Position numbers and translations under genes: made by a program
From: Deltaproteobacteria bacterium Ga0077539
GTDB taxonomy: Bacteria; Myxococcota_A; Polyangia; Polyangiales; Ga0077539
Length of the DNA stretch: 45,288 nt
Reading direction: 5' to 3'
Assembly (NCBI GenBank): GCA_001465015.1
Contig: LNEO01000238.1
Span: 1-45,288 of the forward strand
The notes under the pieces: model-generated
Database searches by the model: none
The model's input: the letters and a program-made list of their open reading frames with translations, nothing else
Told to the model about the DNA's origin: nothing
Shown: piece after piece, positions 1-10,238 of the stretch
How the letters are laid out: each line of letters opens with the position of its first letter
How positions within the stretch are numbered: the first letter of the stretch is position 1

Positions 1-315
1 GGCCACGAGGCCAACCTCACCGATCGCGCCGTTTCCTTCAACAAGGGCTGCTACGTCGGGCAAGAGGTCGTGTGCCGCCTTCAAATGCGCGGCCATGTCC
101 GACGGCAGCTCGTCGCGCTGATCGTCGACGGCGAGCCGCTCGAGCCGGGGGCCACGATCGACGGCGACGTCGGCGTGGTCACCTCGTCCCGATGGTCTCC
201 CGCGCTCGAGAAGAGCGTCGCGCTCGCCATGGTGAAGTGGTCGGTCGCGCAAGACAGCAAGACGGTCACGATCGCCGGGCGGGACGCGTCGGTGGTCGCG
301 AGGCCCGTTCTGTGA
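1..315 (+). CDS. C-terminal part of a YgfZ/GcvT-like folate-binding protein (5' end outside window)
   Basis: The reading frame is open from the first base and ends in TGA at 313-315. It contains the signature KGCYVGQE (about residues 16-23 of the visible part), the hallmark of the YgfZ branch of the aminomethyltransferase (GcvT) fold. YgfZ proteins bind folate and assist the repair or assembly of certain iron-sulphur enzymes in the cytoplasm; the conserved Cys of KGCYxGQ is needed for that. The remaining ~80 residues form the small C-terminal beta-barrel domain. The next gene's GTG start overlaps this stop (GTGA), suggesting coupled translation. Family assignment is firm on the motif; the specific role is inferred. 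Confidence 0.85.
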   Translation, partial: GHEANLTDRAVSFNKGCYVGQEVVCRLQMRGHVRRQLVALIVDGEPLEPGATIDGDVGVVTSSRWSPALEKSVALAMVKWSVAQDSKTVTIAGRDASVVARPVL

Positions 316-1103
316 GCCTGGGGGTCGAGCGTCCCTCGCGCATAACAGACCGCCGGTCAGTCAGTGTTTTGTACGCGATTCTGGTGCTCGCCTCGTGCGG
401 TCCCATCGAGGACTCGAGCGCAAACCGCGCCGAGCGCTCGACCGCGGGCGACCCTCGCGCGAGCAGCGGCGGCGAGGTGAGCGCTCGAGCGCCGGGACGG
501 ACGGCGACGGTGGCAGCCGTCGCCAACGCGGTCGTGCGAATCAACGACGAGACCGAGTCGGACGCCTCGGCGCGCGTTCGTCCGCCGAGCACCGTACTGT
601 GGAACCTCGACGCAGGTCCGATGGTCACCGCGGACGCAGGTCCGAGGTCCGCCGAGCTCGCCTGGCTCGTCACGCGAATCGACGAGAACGCGGACACCGC
701 CGGGCCCGCTGGCGCGCCCAACGTTCGCGCGCTGGCCTCGTACGGCAGCGACGGCGTTCGCGCGCTCGTCGCGGTGTTTCGCGCGGGAGACGCGCGCAGA
801 GGTCCGCACGCACGAAGGGCGATCGAGCTCGTGGCGCAGCGGGCGTGCCGCGGCACGGCCGATCGGCTGGCGCCTCGCAGGATCGTCGCCTGGCTCGAGA
901 CTGGCTCGACCTCGCTCGCCCGCCAAGACGAGGGCGACGGCTCCTGGCCATGGGCGCGCGCCGTGGAAGTTCGCTGGCCGGTCGAAGCGGTGGACCGGAT
1001 GCGCGCCTGGGCGGATCAGGGCATTCCATGCGATCCCGAGGGGCGCGCGGCGCGAACAACGATGGACGCGGGCGCCGCCGTGCTCGATGCTCGCGCGCGG
1101 TGA
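312..1103 (+). CDS. putative lipoprotein of unknown function
   Basis: The GTG start overlaps the stop of the upstream gene. About 263 residues. After a basic stretch comes a short hydrophobic segment ending in a lipobox (VLASC, Cys at about residue 29), so it is probably a lipid-anchored exported protein. The next ~70 residues are low-complexity, Ala/Ser/Thr/Asp-rich, and contain two DAGP repeats typical of myxobacterial surface lipoprotein linkers. The C-terminal ~150 residues look folded (alternating helices, Cys in RACRG and GIPCDP) but I recognise no family. A TTG at 369 is an alternative start but would remove most of the signal peptide. The stop overlaps a possible GTG start of the next gene. 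Confidence 0.6.
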   Translation: MSLGVERPSRITDRRSVSVLYAILVLASCGPIEDSSANRAERSTAGDPRASSGGEVSARAPGRTATVAAVANAVVRINDETESDASARVRPPSTVLWNLDAGPMVTADAGPRSAELAWLVTRIDENADTAGPAGAPNVRALASYGSDGVRALVAVFRAGDARRGPHARRAIELVAQRACRGTADRLAPRRIVAWLETGSTSLARQDEGDGSWPWARAVEVRWPVEAVDRMRAWADQGIPCDPEGRAARTTMDAGAAVLDARAR

Positions 1104-1129
1104 ACGCAGGGTTTGGCGAAGAGTCGCTC

Positions 1130-2029
1130 ATGTCCGTTCTCGCGTGCCCGGGATGCCACAGGCGCCTCGCGCGAGAAGGCGCGGTGTTGCGCTGTGTTGC
1201 GTGCGAAGAGACGTTTGCCCGAGAGGGCGGCTACTGGACGCTCGTCACCGCGAAGACCCGCGCCGCGATGCTCGGCGAGGACGCAGCGGGCCGAGCGAGC
1301 GACGACCCCTGGACGCAATGGCGCTCGGCGATGAGCGGTCTCGAGGCGTGGCGAAAGCGTCAGCGTGGCCGACGAGCACACACACATTCGAGCGGCGTCG
1401 AGCGCTCCGACGGCAGCAGCGACGAACGCACGCGCGCCCTGCTCGAGCGCGCCGCGGGCGAGCGCGACGGTCTGCTGGTGGACGTCGGCGCCAAGGACGG
1501 ACGCATGCGTGCGCTGGCTCCCTCGCGGTGCTTCTATCTCGCGGTCGATCCTTCACCAAAGGGAGAGGGCTCGGTCCTGCGCTCGGTGGCCGAAGAGCTC
1601 CCGGTCGCGGATCGCTCGGCGGTGGTCGTGTTCAGCCACGCCGCGTTCGACTATTTCGTCGAGCCCGAGCGAGCGCTGCGCGAGGCGAGCCGCGTGCTGG
1701 TGGACGGCGGGTCGCTCGCGCTCGTCGTGAGCGTACTCGATGCGCCCATCGCCCGCGCGCGCTCGGGCCGATCGCGGCTCGAGCGCCTCTGGCTCGCGCT
1801 GAGGGCGCTGCCTTCGGCGGGCGTGCGAGCGACCGCGGGGCTCGTCGGCGACGCGCTGTTCTCGCAGCGAGCGCACGTTCACTACTACACGCGCGACGCG
1901 CTGATCGCGCTCGTCGGAAGAGAGTTCGACCTCGTCGAGGTGAGCGAGGTGCGCCAGTCTGCGAGCACGATTCTGTACGTGCTGGCGCGAAAGCGCGCGC
2001 GAGGGCGGCTCAGAGTGCTCGAGCGCTGA
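1130..2029 (+). CDS. SAM-dependent methyltransferase with N-terminal Trm112-like zinc ribbon
   Basis: About 299 residues. The N-terminus (residues 1-35) has two CxxC pairs, CPGC and CVAC, forming a zinc ribbon like Trm112/UbiE-associated domains. A class I methyltransferase core follows: the SAM-binding motif I is LLVDVGAKDGRM (an acidic residue follows at AVD), then the post-I ELPVADRS segment, VVFSHAAFDYF, and a motif III-like REASRVLVDGGSLAL. The C-terminal part has HYYTRDALIALV, as in Methyltransf_11 proteins. The substrate cannot be told from sequence. I chose ATG 1130 because the zinc ribbon begins directly after it; an in-frame GTG at 1100 overlaps the preceding stop and would add ten residues. 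It converges on the DegT gene. Confidence 0.8.
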   Translation: MSVLACPGCHRRLAREGAVLRCVACEETFAREGGYWTLVTAKTRAAMLGEDAAGRASDDPWTQWRSAMSGLEAWRKRQRGRRAHTHSSGVERSDGSSDERTRALLERAAGERDGLLVDVGAKDGRMRALAPSRCFYLAVDPSPKGEGSVLRSVAEELPVADRSAVVVFSHAAFDYFVEPERALREASRVLVDGGSLALVVSVLDAPIARARSGRSRLERLWLALRALPSAGVRATAGLVGDALFSQRAHVHYYTRDALIALVGREFDLVEVSEVRQSASTILYVLARKRARGRLRVLER

Positions 2030-2066
2030 GCGGCCGCGAGGGGAGTGAGCCCGGCGCGCCCTTCGC

Positions 2067-3203
2067 TCAGCGCGCCAGCGCCCGGACGAGGGCGTCGCAC
2101 ACGCGGTCGAGCTGCGCTCGCTCGAGCGTCGGGTGCAGAGGGAGCGTGAGCAGTCGAGGCGTCACGCGGTCTGTCACCGGCAGGATCGCCTCGAATCCCT
2201 CGTACGCTTTGAATGTGTGTGTCGGAGGATAGTGGATCGAGCTCTGCACTCCGTCCGCGCGCAGCGCGCTCATCACCGCGCCTCGATCGCGGCCCGGCGG
2301 CAGGAGCACCACGAACAAGTGATCCACGCTCTCGCCGCGGGACACGTGCGAGAACGGCAGCTCGAGGCCGTCGACCGACGAGAGTCGCTCGCGATACCAG
2401 CGCACGCGCTCGGCTCGAAGGGCGTTGTTCGCCGGGAGCTTTCGCAGCTGAATCGCGCCGATCGCGGCGCGGATCTCGTCCATCCGCGCGTTGGTTCCGA
2501 CGCGTGCGACGTCGTAGGTGTACGCGTGGCCTCGGTGACGGTCGAGCGTGCTCGTGGTCATGCCGTGCGCGCGAGCGAGGCGAAGCGACGACGCCAGCGC
2601 CTCGTCGTGGGTCGTGAGCATCCCTCCCTCGCCGGTGGTCATGTTCTTGTTCGAGAAGAACGAAAACGCGCCGACCGCGCCGAGCGCTCCGCACGCGCGG
2701 CGTCCGAGCGTCGCTCCTGGCGAGTGGGCGCAGTCCTCGACGATCGCCGCGCCGTCCGCTGCGCGCGCGATGGCGTCCACGTCCGCTGCCCAGCCCGCGT
2801 AGTGCACGGGACACACCGCGCGGGTCTTCTTCGTGCGCTTTCTCGCGACGTCTTGCGGGGACATGGTCAGGTCGTCCTCGCTCGTCACATCCGCGAACAC
2901 CGGAACCGCGCCCAGCCGCCGCACGGCGTTCGCCGTCGCCACGAAGGTCAACGCCGGAACGATCACCTCGTCCCCTGCGCGCACCCCCACTGCCTCGAGC
3001 GCGAGCTCGAGCGCCACCGTGCAGTTGGCCACGGCGATCGCGTGCGGCGTGCCGACCATCTCTGCGAACGCTCGCTCGAACGCCGCGACGCGCTCGCCTT
3101 GCGTCAGCCATCCGCTGCGAACGACGGCAGCAGCCGCCTGAGCTTCTTCTTCGCCGAGGGTCGTCTCGGACAGCGTGATCATCGGGAGGGTGGCGGCAGT
3201 CAT
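2067..3203 (-). CDS. DegT/DnrJ/EryC1/StrS-family PLP-dependent aminotransferase
   Basis: 378 residues, normal for the family. Features seen: SGWLTQGERVAAFERAF at the N-terminus, VANCTVALELAL for phosphate binding, PALTFVATANAV, VEDCAHSPGA (Asp157 pairs with the PLP pyridine nitrogen), the Schiff-base lysine in FFSNKNMTTGEGG (Lys186), and the GTNARMDEIRAAIG block. These enzymes transaminate nucleotide-linked keto sugars for lipopolysaccharide O-antigen, capsule or natural-product sugars. It lies divergent from a glycosyltransferase with about 40 bp between, so the two probably share a promoter region and a glycan pathway. The start is ATG 3203; ATG 3182 is an alternative. The sugar substrate cannot be told. 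Confidence 0.9.
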   Translation of the reverse strand: MTAATLPMITLSETTLGEEEAQAAAAVVRSGWLTQGERVAAFERAFAEMVGTPHAIAVANCTVALELALEAVGVRAGDEVIVPALTFVATANAVRRLGAVPVFADVTSEDDLTMSPQDVARKRTKKTRAVCPVHYAGWAADVDAIARAADGAAIVEDCAHSPGATLGRRACGALGAVGAFSFFSNKNMTTGEGGMLTTHDEALASSLRLARAHGMTTSTLDRHRGHAYTYDVARVGTNARMDEIRAAIGAIQLRKLPANNALRAERVRWYRERLSSVDGLELPFSHVSRGESVDHLFVVLLPPGRDRGAVMSALRADGVQSSIHYPPTHTFKAYEGFEAILPVTDRVTPRLLTLPLHPTLERAQLDRVCDALVRALAR

Positions 3204-3243
3204 CGTCGTCGGGCTGCGGTATACACCGCGGCGCGACCCTCCC

Positions 3244-4284
3244 GTGCAAGTGCTCTCGTGGCCGCGCCCGTACGCAGAAAACCCCTATCTCGAGCGGCTC
3301 ACCGAGGCGCTCGCGCGTCAGGGCACGACTTCGCGCTCGGCTCGCTACCTGGTCGAGCTCGCGCTGGCGCGGTCCGACGCTCGGTGGCTGCACCTGCACT
3401 GGCCCGAATGGATGCTGCGCGATCGGTCTCGCGCCCGCGCTCGCGCCCGAGCGCTTTGGTTCTTCGCGTTGCTCGACTCGTTTGTGCTCCGCGGCGTGCG
3501 CGTCGCGTGGACGGCGCACAACCTCGTCGGACACGACGAGCCGCATCAGGACCTGGCGCTCGAGCTTCGCCGGGCGTTCTTGCGGCGATGCGCGCTGGTG
3601 CACGGACATTTCGCTTCGGCCGAGCGCTCGGTGCGCGAGCTCGGGTTTCGCGGTGACTTCGTGCTCGCGGGACACCCGCACGCGCTCGATGACTATCAGG
3701 CGAGCGGCGAGCGCGAAGACGTTCGACGGCGACTCGGCTTCGCCGACGGCGAGCGCGTGCTCGTCTGCTTCGGCTCGATCGAGCGATACAAGGGCTTCGA
3801 CCGCGTGGCTGCTGCTTTCGCCCGCGGCTGCGAAGGGGCCGACCGACTCGTGATCGCGGGTCGCGCTGGGGACGCGCGTTCGTTGAAGGCGCTCGAGGCG
3901 GCGGCTGAGCGCTCGACTGCGATCGAGATCCGTCAGGGATTTCTCTCGCGAACCGAGAGCGCAGACCTCGTCCTCGCCGCGGACGCTGTGGTGCTCGGGT
4001 ACCGTCAGTTCTTCACCTCGGGCACCGCCATGCTCGCGCTCTCCCACGGAACGCCGGTCCTCGGCCCGCCCGTTCACCACCTGGCTGACCTCGTGGGGCG
4101 ATCGTTCTTCGTATCGCTCGATGACCCCGAGCAGCTCGCCCCAGCGGTCGCACGATGGCGCGAGGCGATGGACGCGCGCGGGGACTCGATCCGACGCGAG
4201 GCGCGGGCGTGGGCGAGCGAGTTCACGTACGATGCGATGGCAAAGGCGCTCTCGGACGCGTTTGCACGGAGCGGTACACCATGA
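3244..4284 (+). CDS. GT4-like glycosyltransferase
   Basis: About 346 residues from GTG 3244; the frame is open further upstream, but that would overlap the divergent aminotransferase start. Two Rossmann-like halves are visible. The N-terminal half has VLSWPRPYAENPYLERL and the acceptor-side block WLHLHWPEWML, then WTAHNLVGHD. The C-terminal half has LVCFGSIERYKGFDRV (nucleotide-sugar binding loop), LVIAGRAGD, and a variant of the GT4 E-x7-E region (GTAMLALSHGTPVLGPP). GT4 enzymes are retaining transferases acting on polysaccharide or lipid acceptors at the inner membrane. The stop overlaps the next start (ATGA), so it is co-translated with the CDP-alcohol phosphatidyltransferase. Donor and acceptor are unknown. 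Confidence 0.8.
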   Translation: MQVLSWPRPYAENPYLERLTEALARQGTTSRSARYLVELALARSDARWLHLHWPEWMLRDRSRARARARALWFFALLDSFVLRGVRVAWTAHNLVGHDEPHQDLALELRRAFLRRCALVHGHFASAERSVRELGFRGDFVLAGHPHALDDYQASGEREDVRRRLGFADGERVLVCFGSIERYKGFDRVAAAFARGCEGADRLVIAGRAGDARSLKALEAAAERSTAIEIRQGFLSRTESADLVLAADAVVLGYRQFFTSGTAMLALSHGTPVLGPPVHHLADLVGRSFFVSLDDPEQLAPAVARWREAMDARGDSIRREARAWASEFTYDAMAKALSDAFARSGTP

Positions 4285-5405
4285 TCGGTGCGGTGATTTG
4301 CAGCAATTTCGGCGAGCGCGAGGTGCTCGGCGTCCCCGTCGCGCTCAGGGCCGCGCTGTCGCTTCAGGCCGCGGGCGTCGAGCGCATCGTGGTCCTTTCG
4401 GACACCGATCCCTCGTGGCTGCGTGACGATCGCTTGAGGCTCCCTGTCGAGCGAGCGAGCAGGTGGCCCGCGGGCGGCGCGCTCGTGGTGGGCGACGGCG
4501 TCCTGTGCGACGCCAAGGCGCTTCGCACCGTGGCGAGCGTCGAGGGTGAGGCGCGCGTGCACGAGGGGCTCGAGGTCGTCCTCGCGCGAACCGATCGCGA
4601 GGGCGCGTCGCTCGATGCGATCGGCCGCGGTCCCGAGCGAACACCGCACGGCGTGGTGATGTTCGCGCGAACGGGAGACGAGGCGTCGCGCGCCGAGAAC
4701 GCGCTCATCGCGTCGCTGCGCAAGCCGCAGGACGGATGGGTGTCTCGCGCGATCAACCGCAGGATTTCGCTGGCGCTCACGCGCAAGCTCGTTCGCACGA
4801 AGCTTCGACCGAACGAGGTCTCCGCGGCGATCATGGTGCTCGGCGTCTCGAGCGGCCTGATCGCGGCGTTCTTCGCGCCCGTGGGGCTGGTGATCGGCGC
4901 GGTGTTGTTTCAACTGCAGAGCGTGCTCGACGGGTGCGACGGAGAGCTCTCGAGGCTCACGTTTCGGGGCTCGCGCGCGGGGGAGTGGCTCGACACGGTC
5001 GGCGACGACCTGACGAACTACTCGTTCTTCGCCGGTGCAGCGCTGGGTCTGCGCGCGCTCGGCGCGCCCGCCGCGCTCTGGGGCGCAGGGCTCGCGGGCG
5101 TCGCGATCGGCATCGTCGCGAGCGCGATCGAGTACCGCTACCTCGTCTCGATCGGATCGGGCGACCTGTTGAAGTATCCGCTCGGATTCGGGGAGCACGA
5201 CGCGGGCGCGCGCTCGGACGAGACGCTCTCGTCGCGGCTGCTCGGCGCGTTTCGCCCGCTGTTCAAGCGAGATTTCTTCGCGTTTGCCACGATGATCGCG
5301 GCGCTCGTCGGCCCCTCGGCGCTGGGCGTCGCGCTGGTGTTGTTCGCGATCGGAGCCGCCGCGACGCTGAGCGCGGTCATCGCGAGCGAGCTTCGCCGCC
5401 GATAG
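4281..5405 (+). CDS. CDP-alcohol phosphatidyltransferase with degenerate nucleotidyltransferase-like N-terminus
   Basis: 374 residues. Residues ~175-374 form a polytopic membrane domain carrying the CDP-alcohol phosphatidyltransferase motif with correct spacing: Asp217-x2-Asp220-Gly-x2-Ser-Arg225-x8-Gly234-x3-Asp238-x3-Asp242; only the usual Ala before Arg is Ser. Such enzymes join a CDP-activated alcohol to a polar acceptor at the membrane. Residues 1-140 resemble the start of a sugar- or inositol-phosphate nucleotidyltransferase (VPVALRAALSLQAAGVERIVVLSD) but lack the glycine-rich GxGxR loop. The architecture recalls the fused IPCT-DIPPS enzymes of inositol-phosphate metabolism, with the activation half apparently decayed. 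ATG 4281 overlaps the upstream stop. Product: an inositol or other phosphodiester lipid or solute (inference). Confidence 0.8.
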   Translation: MIGAVICSNFGEREVLGVPVALRAALSLQAAGVERIVVLSDTDPSWLRDDRLRLPVERASRWPAGGALVVGDGVLCDAKALRTVASVEGEARVHEGLEVVLARTDREGASLDAIGRGPERTPHGVVMFARTGDEASRAENALIASLRKPQDGWVSRAINRRISLALTRKLVRTKLRPNEVSAAIMVLGVSSGLIAAFFAPVGLVIGAVLFQLQSVLDGCDGELSRLTFRGSRAGEWLDTVGDDLTNYSFFAGAALGLRALGAPAALWGAGLAGVAIGIVASAIEYRYLVSIGSGDLLKYPLGFGEHDAGARSDETLSSRLLGAFRPLFKRDFFAFATMIAALVGPSALGVALVLFAIGAAATLSAVIASELRRR

Positions 5406-5425
5406 ATCCCCCGCGCCGTCAGCGC

Positions 5426-6028
5426 TCACCAACCAGCGCTCTGCGGAACACAATAGGGGGCGTCCGCAGGAGCATTGCAGCGATATCCGAGAGGGCACAG
5501 AAACGCAGCGCAAGGGTCACGCGTCGGAGTCACGTTGGGCAGCGGGCCCGTCGCCACGCAGTGCGGGAGCCGATGCTCGGCGTTGCCGATGTTGTGCGTG
5601 CTCGACTGGCAGCGCGTCCCCGAGGGGCAATATGCAGTGGAGCACGGGTCGACGGCGGGCGCCGCGCTCTGCGCGAGGACGTGCACGGGGCCGTTGGGCG
5701 TCTCGACGCACTCGAAGCCCGCTCGCGGTTGGAGCTGCGCGCAGGTTCGCCGCGTTCCCTCTGGAGTAAACGGCGAGGGAATCACGCCGGGAACCGGCGG
5801 AGCTTGCGGAGCGCTGGGAGACTCAGCGGGCGGCGGCGCCTCTGTGGGACGCGGCGCTTGCTGAGCGACGGGGGGAGGCGCGACGACCGTTGGCTGCGGG
5901 CGTTGCGCGCGGGGCTCGGGGCGCGAAGTAGCGCTCTGCGCGGGCTTCTCGCAGGCGACTGCGGTCGAAGAGACAACGAGCGCGATCGTTGCGCTGCGAA
6001 CGAGCGAGCTAGCAGACTGGTGGTTCAT
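5426..6028 (-). CDS. Cys-rich putative lipoprotein with proline-rich linker
   Basis: 200 residues from ATG 6028. The N-terminal signal is SLVRSATIALVVSSTAVAC (Cys26 as lipobox cysteine). Residues ~30-100 are rich in Pro, Ala and Gln, a typical surface spacer. The C-terminal ~100 residues hold a Cys pair region and two related Cys units, DPCSTAYCPSGTRCQ and DPCAAFLCPLGYRCN, each followed by another Cys; such units usually form disulphide-bonded repeats in exported proteins. Residues upstream of this Met in the open frame lack a signal character, so I excluded them. It ends 20 bp from the convergent CDP-alcohol phosphatidyltransferase. Function unknown. Confidence 0.7.
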   Translation of the reverse strand: MNHQSASSLVRSATIALVVSSTAVACEKPAQSATSRPEPRAQRPQPTVVAPPPVAQQAPRPTEAPPPAESPSAPQAPPVPGVIPSPFTPEGTRRTCAQLQPRAGFECVETPNGPVHVLAQSAAPAVDPCSTAYCPSGTRCQSSTHNIGNAEHRLPHCVATGPLPNVTPTRDPCAAFLCPLGYRCNAPADAPYCVPQSAGW

Positions 6029-6280
6029 CGCGTGATTGCCGTGCACGATAGCGCGATATGGCCGCCGCTGCTCCGGCGCCGCGTGGGTCCCATGGGTCGG
6101 ATCGCGGGGAGGACTTCGCGGCTGAGGAGGAAGCCTCGGCGCTTTGTTCGAAGGCCAGCAAACCGAGGCGCGATTCACCCATTGGGGGTGTGATTCCCAT
6201 CCTGCTCACGAGCGCAGAAGATGCCCGGATCTCCCAGAGGCGCCGAACACTGCACCGCTGAGACGGCGATTGGCAGTCGC

Positions 6281-6389
6281 AAATCGATTGACGAAGCGAC
6301 GTTTGGCATCGAGCCGCGAGGCAGCCCCCACCCGCGCTGCCGCGCGCCCCGCCCCCGCCTGGAACGGCAGGGGCGGCGGCTTCGCATTG
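6281..6389 (+). repeat. left arm of a long imperfect inverted repeat
   Basis: The reverse complement of this ~109-bp arm matches 6555-6661 over its length, nearly perfectly in the GC-rich core (6331-6388 against 6555-6613), with small substitutions and a 2-bp gap elsewhere. The arm lies in a gene-free interval upstream of the Cys-rich lipoprotein. Confidence 0.8.
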
Positions 6390-6427
6390 CGAAATCGTAG
6401 TATTCAACCGCGTAAGTTGATTGTGTG

Positions 6428-6446
6428 GCCATTGCTATGCAATGGC
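6428..6446. other. perfect 8/3/8 hairpin inside the inverted-repeat element
   Basis: GCCATTGC-TAT-GCAATGGC is a perfect palindrome with a 3-base loop. It lies in the spacer between the two long arms. A second hairpin of the same dimensions follows 50 bp later. No T-tract follows, so it is not an obvious terminator. Confidence 0.75.
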
Positions 6447-6495
6447 TGCAGTTCGCTCGATTCGCGTGCGTCGATGGTCGAGTGAGCACTGCTTC

Positions 6496-6514
6496 GCCCT
6501 TGCAGAGCAAGGGC
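6496..6514. other. second perfect 8/3/8 hairpin inside the inverted-repeat element
   Basis: GCCCTTGC-AGA-GCAAGGGC is a perfect palindrome with the same stem and loop lengths as the one at 6428-6446. The four inner stem bases TTGC/GCAA are shared by both. Confidence 0.75.
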
Positions 6515-6554
6515 CATCACGAACCACGTACGCTGCGTTCGCCAGCATTTTCCC

Positions 6555-6661
6555 AATGCGAAGCCGCCGCCCATGCCGTCTCAGGCGGGGGCGGGGCGCG
6601 CGGCAGCGGGTGGGGGCCGCGCTCCGCGGCTCGATGTAAATCGTCGTTCTGTCTCTCGATT
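6555..6661 (-). repeat. right arm of a long imperfect inverted repeat
   Basis: This is the reverse-complement partner of 6281-6389. Together with the ~165-bp spacer the element spans 6281-6661. It could be a non-autonomous mobile repeat, or a transcript that folds into a long stem carrying two internal hairpins. Confidence 0.8.
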
Positions 6662-6746
6662 CACAGCTCAAACTCTCTACTGTATCCACAGAGTTTTCGG
6701 CGCCTATGGGTTGGGCGGTTCGGGGCGATCGCTGTAGGGTTCAGCG

Positions 6747-7200
6747 ATGCGCGCGCGGGGGCTGGCGTTTACGTTGGGGCCGACGGGGGTGTTGGCGCAC
6801 GTTCCTGCGCTCGGGGTGATGGTGGGACTGCTGTGGTGGGTGCTCGTGAAGCGGCGCGGGCTGTCGAAGCGCGCCGCGGCGCTCGAGGTCGATGCGCTCT
6901 CGCGATGGGGGCGCTCGCGATGGGCGCGACGACGGCGTGGTTGTTGGGGTTCGTGGCGATGATGGGCGCTCTGCTGTCGAGCCCGTTGCAAAGGAGCGCC
7001 AACGCGATCTCGCCGGTCGCCCTCGGGTTGGCCGCGCTGTCTTTCGTGGCGAGCTCGTTGGTTCAGCAGCTCTCGAGCCTGCGCTGCTCGTCGGCGCAAG
7101 CAACGGCTTCGACGAGGGGGTGCTCTTCGGGCTCGCGTGTCTTCCGCTCGTGCTGGTGGGGATCTCGCGGCTGCGGCGCGGGGCGCGACCGTCGTCGTGA
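6747..7200 (+). pseudogene. small membrane protein gene split over three reading frames
   Basis: A good start (AGGG, 7 bp, ATG 6747) opens a frame encoding a hydrophobic segment, VLAHVPALGVMVGLLWWVLV, followed by a basic and amphipathic stretch to about 6905. Membrane-type sequence then continues in the +2-shifted frame (TTAWLLGFVAMMGALL, then SPVALGLAALSFVASSLV) to about 7080, and again in a third frame (EPALLVGASNGFDEGVLFG, then LACLPLVLVGISRLRRG) to TGA at 7198-7200. Restoring two frameshifts would give a ~150-residue protein with four membrane helices. Either it is a decaying gene or the assembly has two indels. The family is not recognised. Confidence 0.45.
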
Positions 7201-7305
7201 TCGCATCGAAGCGTTCACTGGCCCCCGCGATCACGTCGGTCAACTGGGAAACGGCCCCGCGGGCGGCGGCCCCATCCCGTCGCGCATGCAGTGAAGGCGG
7301 CGCGG

Positions 7306-7884
7306 TCACCCGCGGCGAGCGCGAGAGACGGGCGGCGGATCGGCGGAGGGCGAGCACACAGCGCGCGTTCCGCTGGCTTTGTCGTTGACCTGCCAGGGTC
7401 GACTCGAGCGCGTGACCTGCGTGACCTCGACGCTCGTGCGGATCTGGCTGTCGGTGATCGAGGCGCCGAGGTTCTTCAACACAAAGAGCAGCGTCTCGAG
7501 CTCGTGTGTGTCGCAGCCGCCGCGGATCAAGCGACGAAACGGGATGAGCGTGTCTTCGATGTCGCTCCACGCGCTGTGCACGAGGACGATCGCCGCGTCG
7601 GGAAACAACGCCTGAAGACGATTGGCGTCGACGATCACCGAACGAAACACCTCTGTTCGCCACGACCGTTGCTGCTGCTCGTGGACAGCGAAGATCACGA
7701 CGTCGACGCAAGAGCTCACCTTCGCTCGCGCGAACCAGGACTCGTGCGTCGGGATCGCGTCGAACTCGCCGACGACCTCCAGCGCGCCCTCGAACACTGG
7801 CGAGCGAAGGCGACGCACGGTGGACTCTCGCGTGAAGGCGTCGATGACGACGATGTTCATTCGCTCGAAGAGGGGTGCGCGCAT
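7306..7884 (-). CDS. small receiver-like protein of unknown function
   Basis: 192 residues. The start at ATG 7884 is supported by an excellent ribosome-binding site (AAAAGGA, five bases upstream). The order MNIVVIDAFTRES, VDVVIFAV, AAIVLVHSA resembles the alternating beta strands of a CheY-like receiver or LuxR-family response regulator, with an Asp after beta-1, but the acidic pair and the conserved Lys are not evident, and no HTH follows. The last ~25 residues look disordered. It stands alone between the broken membrane gene and fadH. The assignment is weak: a real gene is likely, the fold is a guess. Confidence 0.5.
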   Translation of the reverse strand: MRAPLFERMNIVVIDAFTRESTVRRLRSPVFEGALEVVGEFDAIPTHESWFARAKVSSCVDVVIFAVHEQQQRSWRTEVFRSVIVDANRLQALFPDAAIVLVHSAWSDIEDTLIPFRRLIRGGCDTHELETLLFVLKNLGASITDSQIRTSVEVTQVTRSSRPWQVNDKASGTRAVCSPSADPPPVSRARRG

Positions 7885-7889
7885 GGTGA

Positions 7890-7896
7890 TCCTTTT
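7890..7896 (-). promoter_or_regulatory. strong Shine-Dalgarno deciding the start at 7884
   Basis: On the minus strand AAAAGGA stands five bases before ATG 7884. The internal ATG at 7860 has no comparable site. Just upstream (7900-7916) lies AATGA-N7-TCATT, a small inverted repeat that could be an operator. Confidence 0.55.
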
Positions 7897-8107
7897 CCTA
7901 ATGATTGCGCGTCATTGCAGCGCTTGTCACCGCGACATGCGCCGAGACCCCACGACCTTCGAGCACTCGTACGAAGCGATCCGACAGTGACGTCAATACG
8001 CTCAGATGAATTCGTGGGCTGACATCACCCTCGCCCGCACCATCGGCGGACTTCAGCGACCTTCGCCGCAGCTCGCGGCATGTAGACAGCCAAAGGAGGC
8101 TCTGTGT

Positions 8108-10174
<2,067 letters not shown>

Positions 10175-10238
10175 TCACGCAGGCGCGTCCGCGAGCAAAC
10201 CCGCCGGTCGCGGCGAGCGTTCGACGTAGCGACGGGGG

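Noticed and set aside
6058..6261. Short plus-strand frame upstream of the inverted repeat
   Set aside because: No ribosome-binding site and no recognisable features; it lies in the likely promoter area of the Cys-rich lipoprotein.
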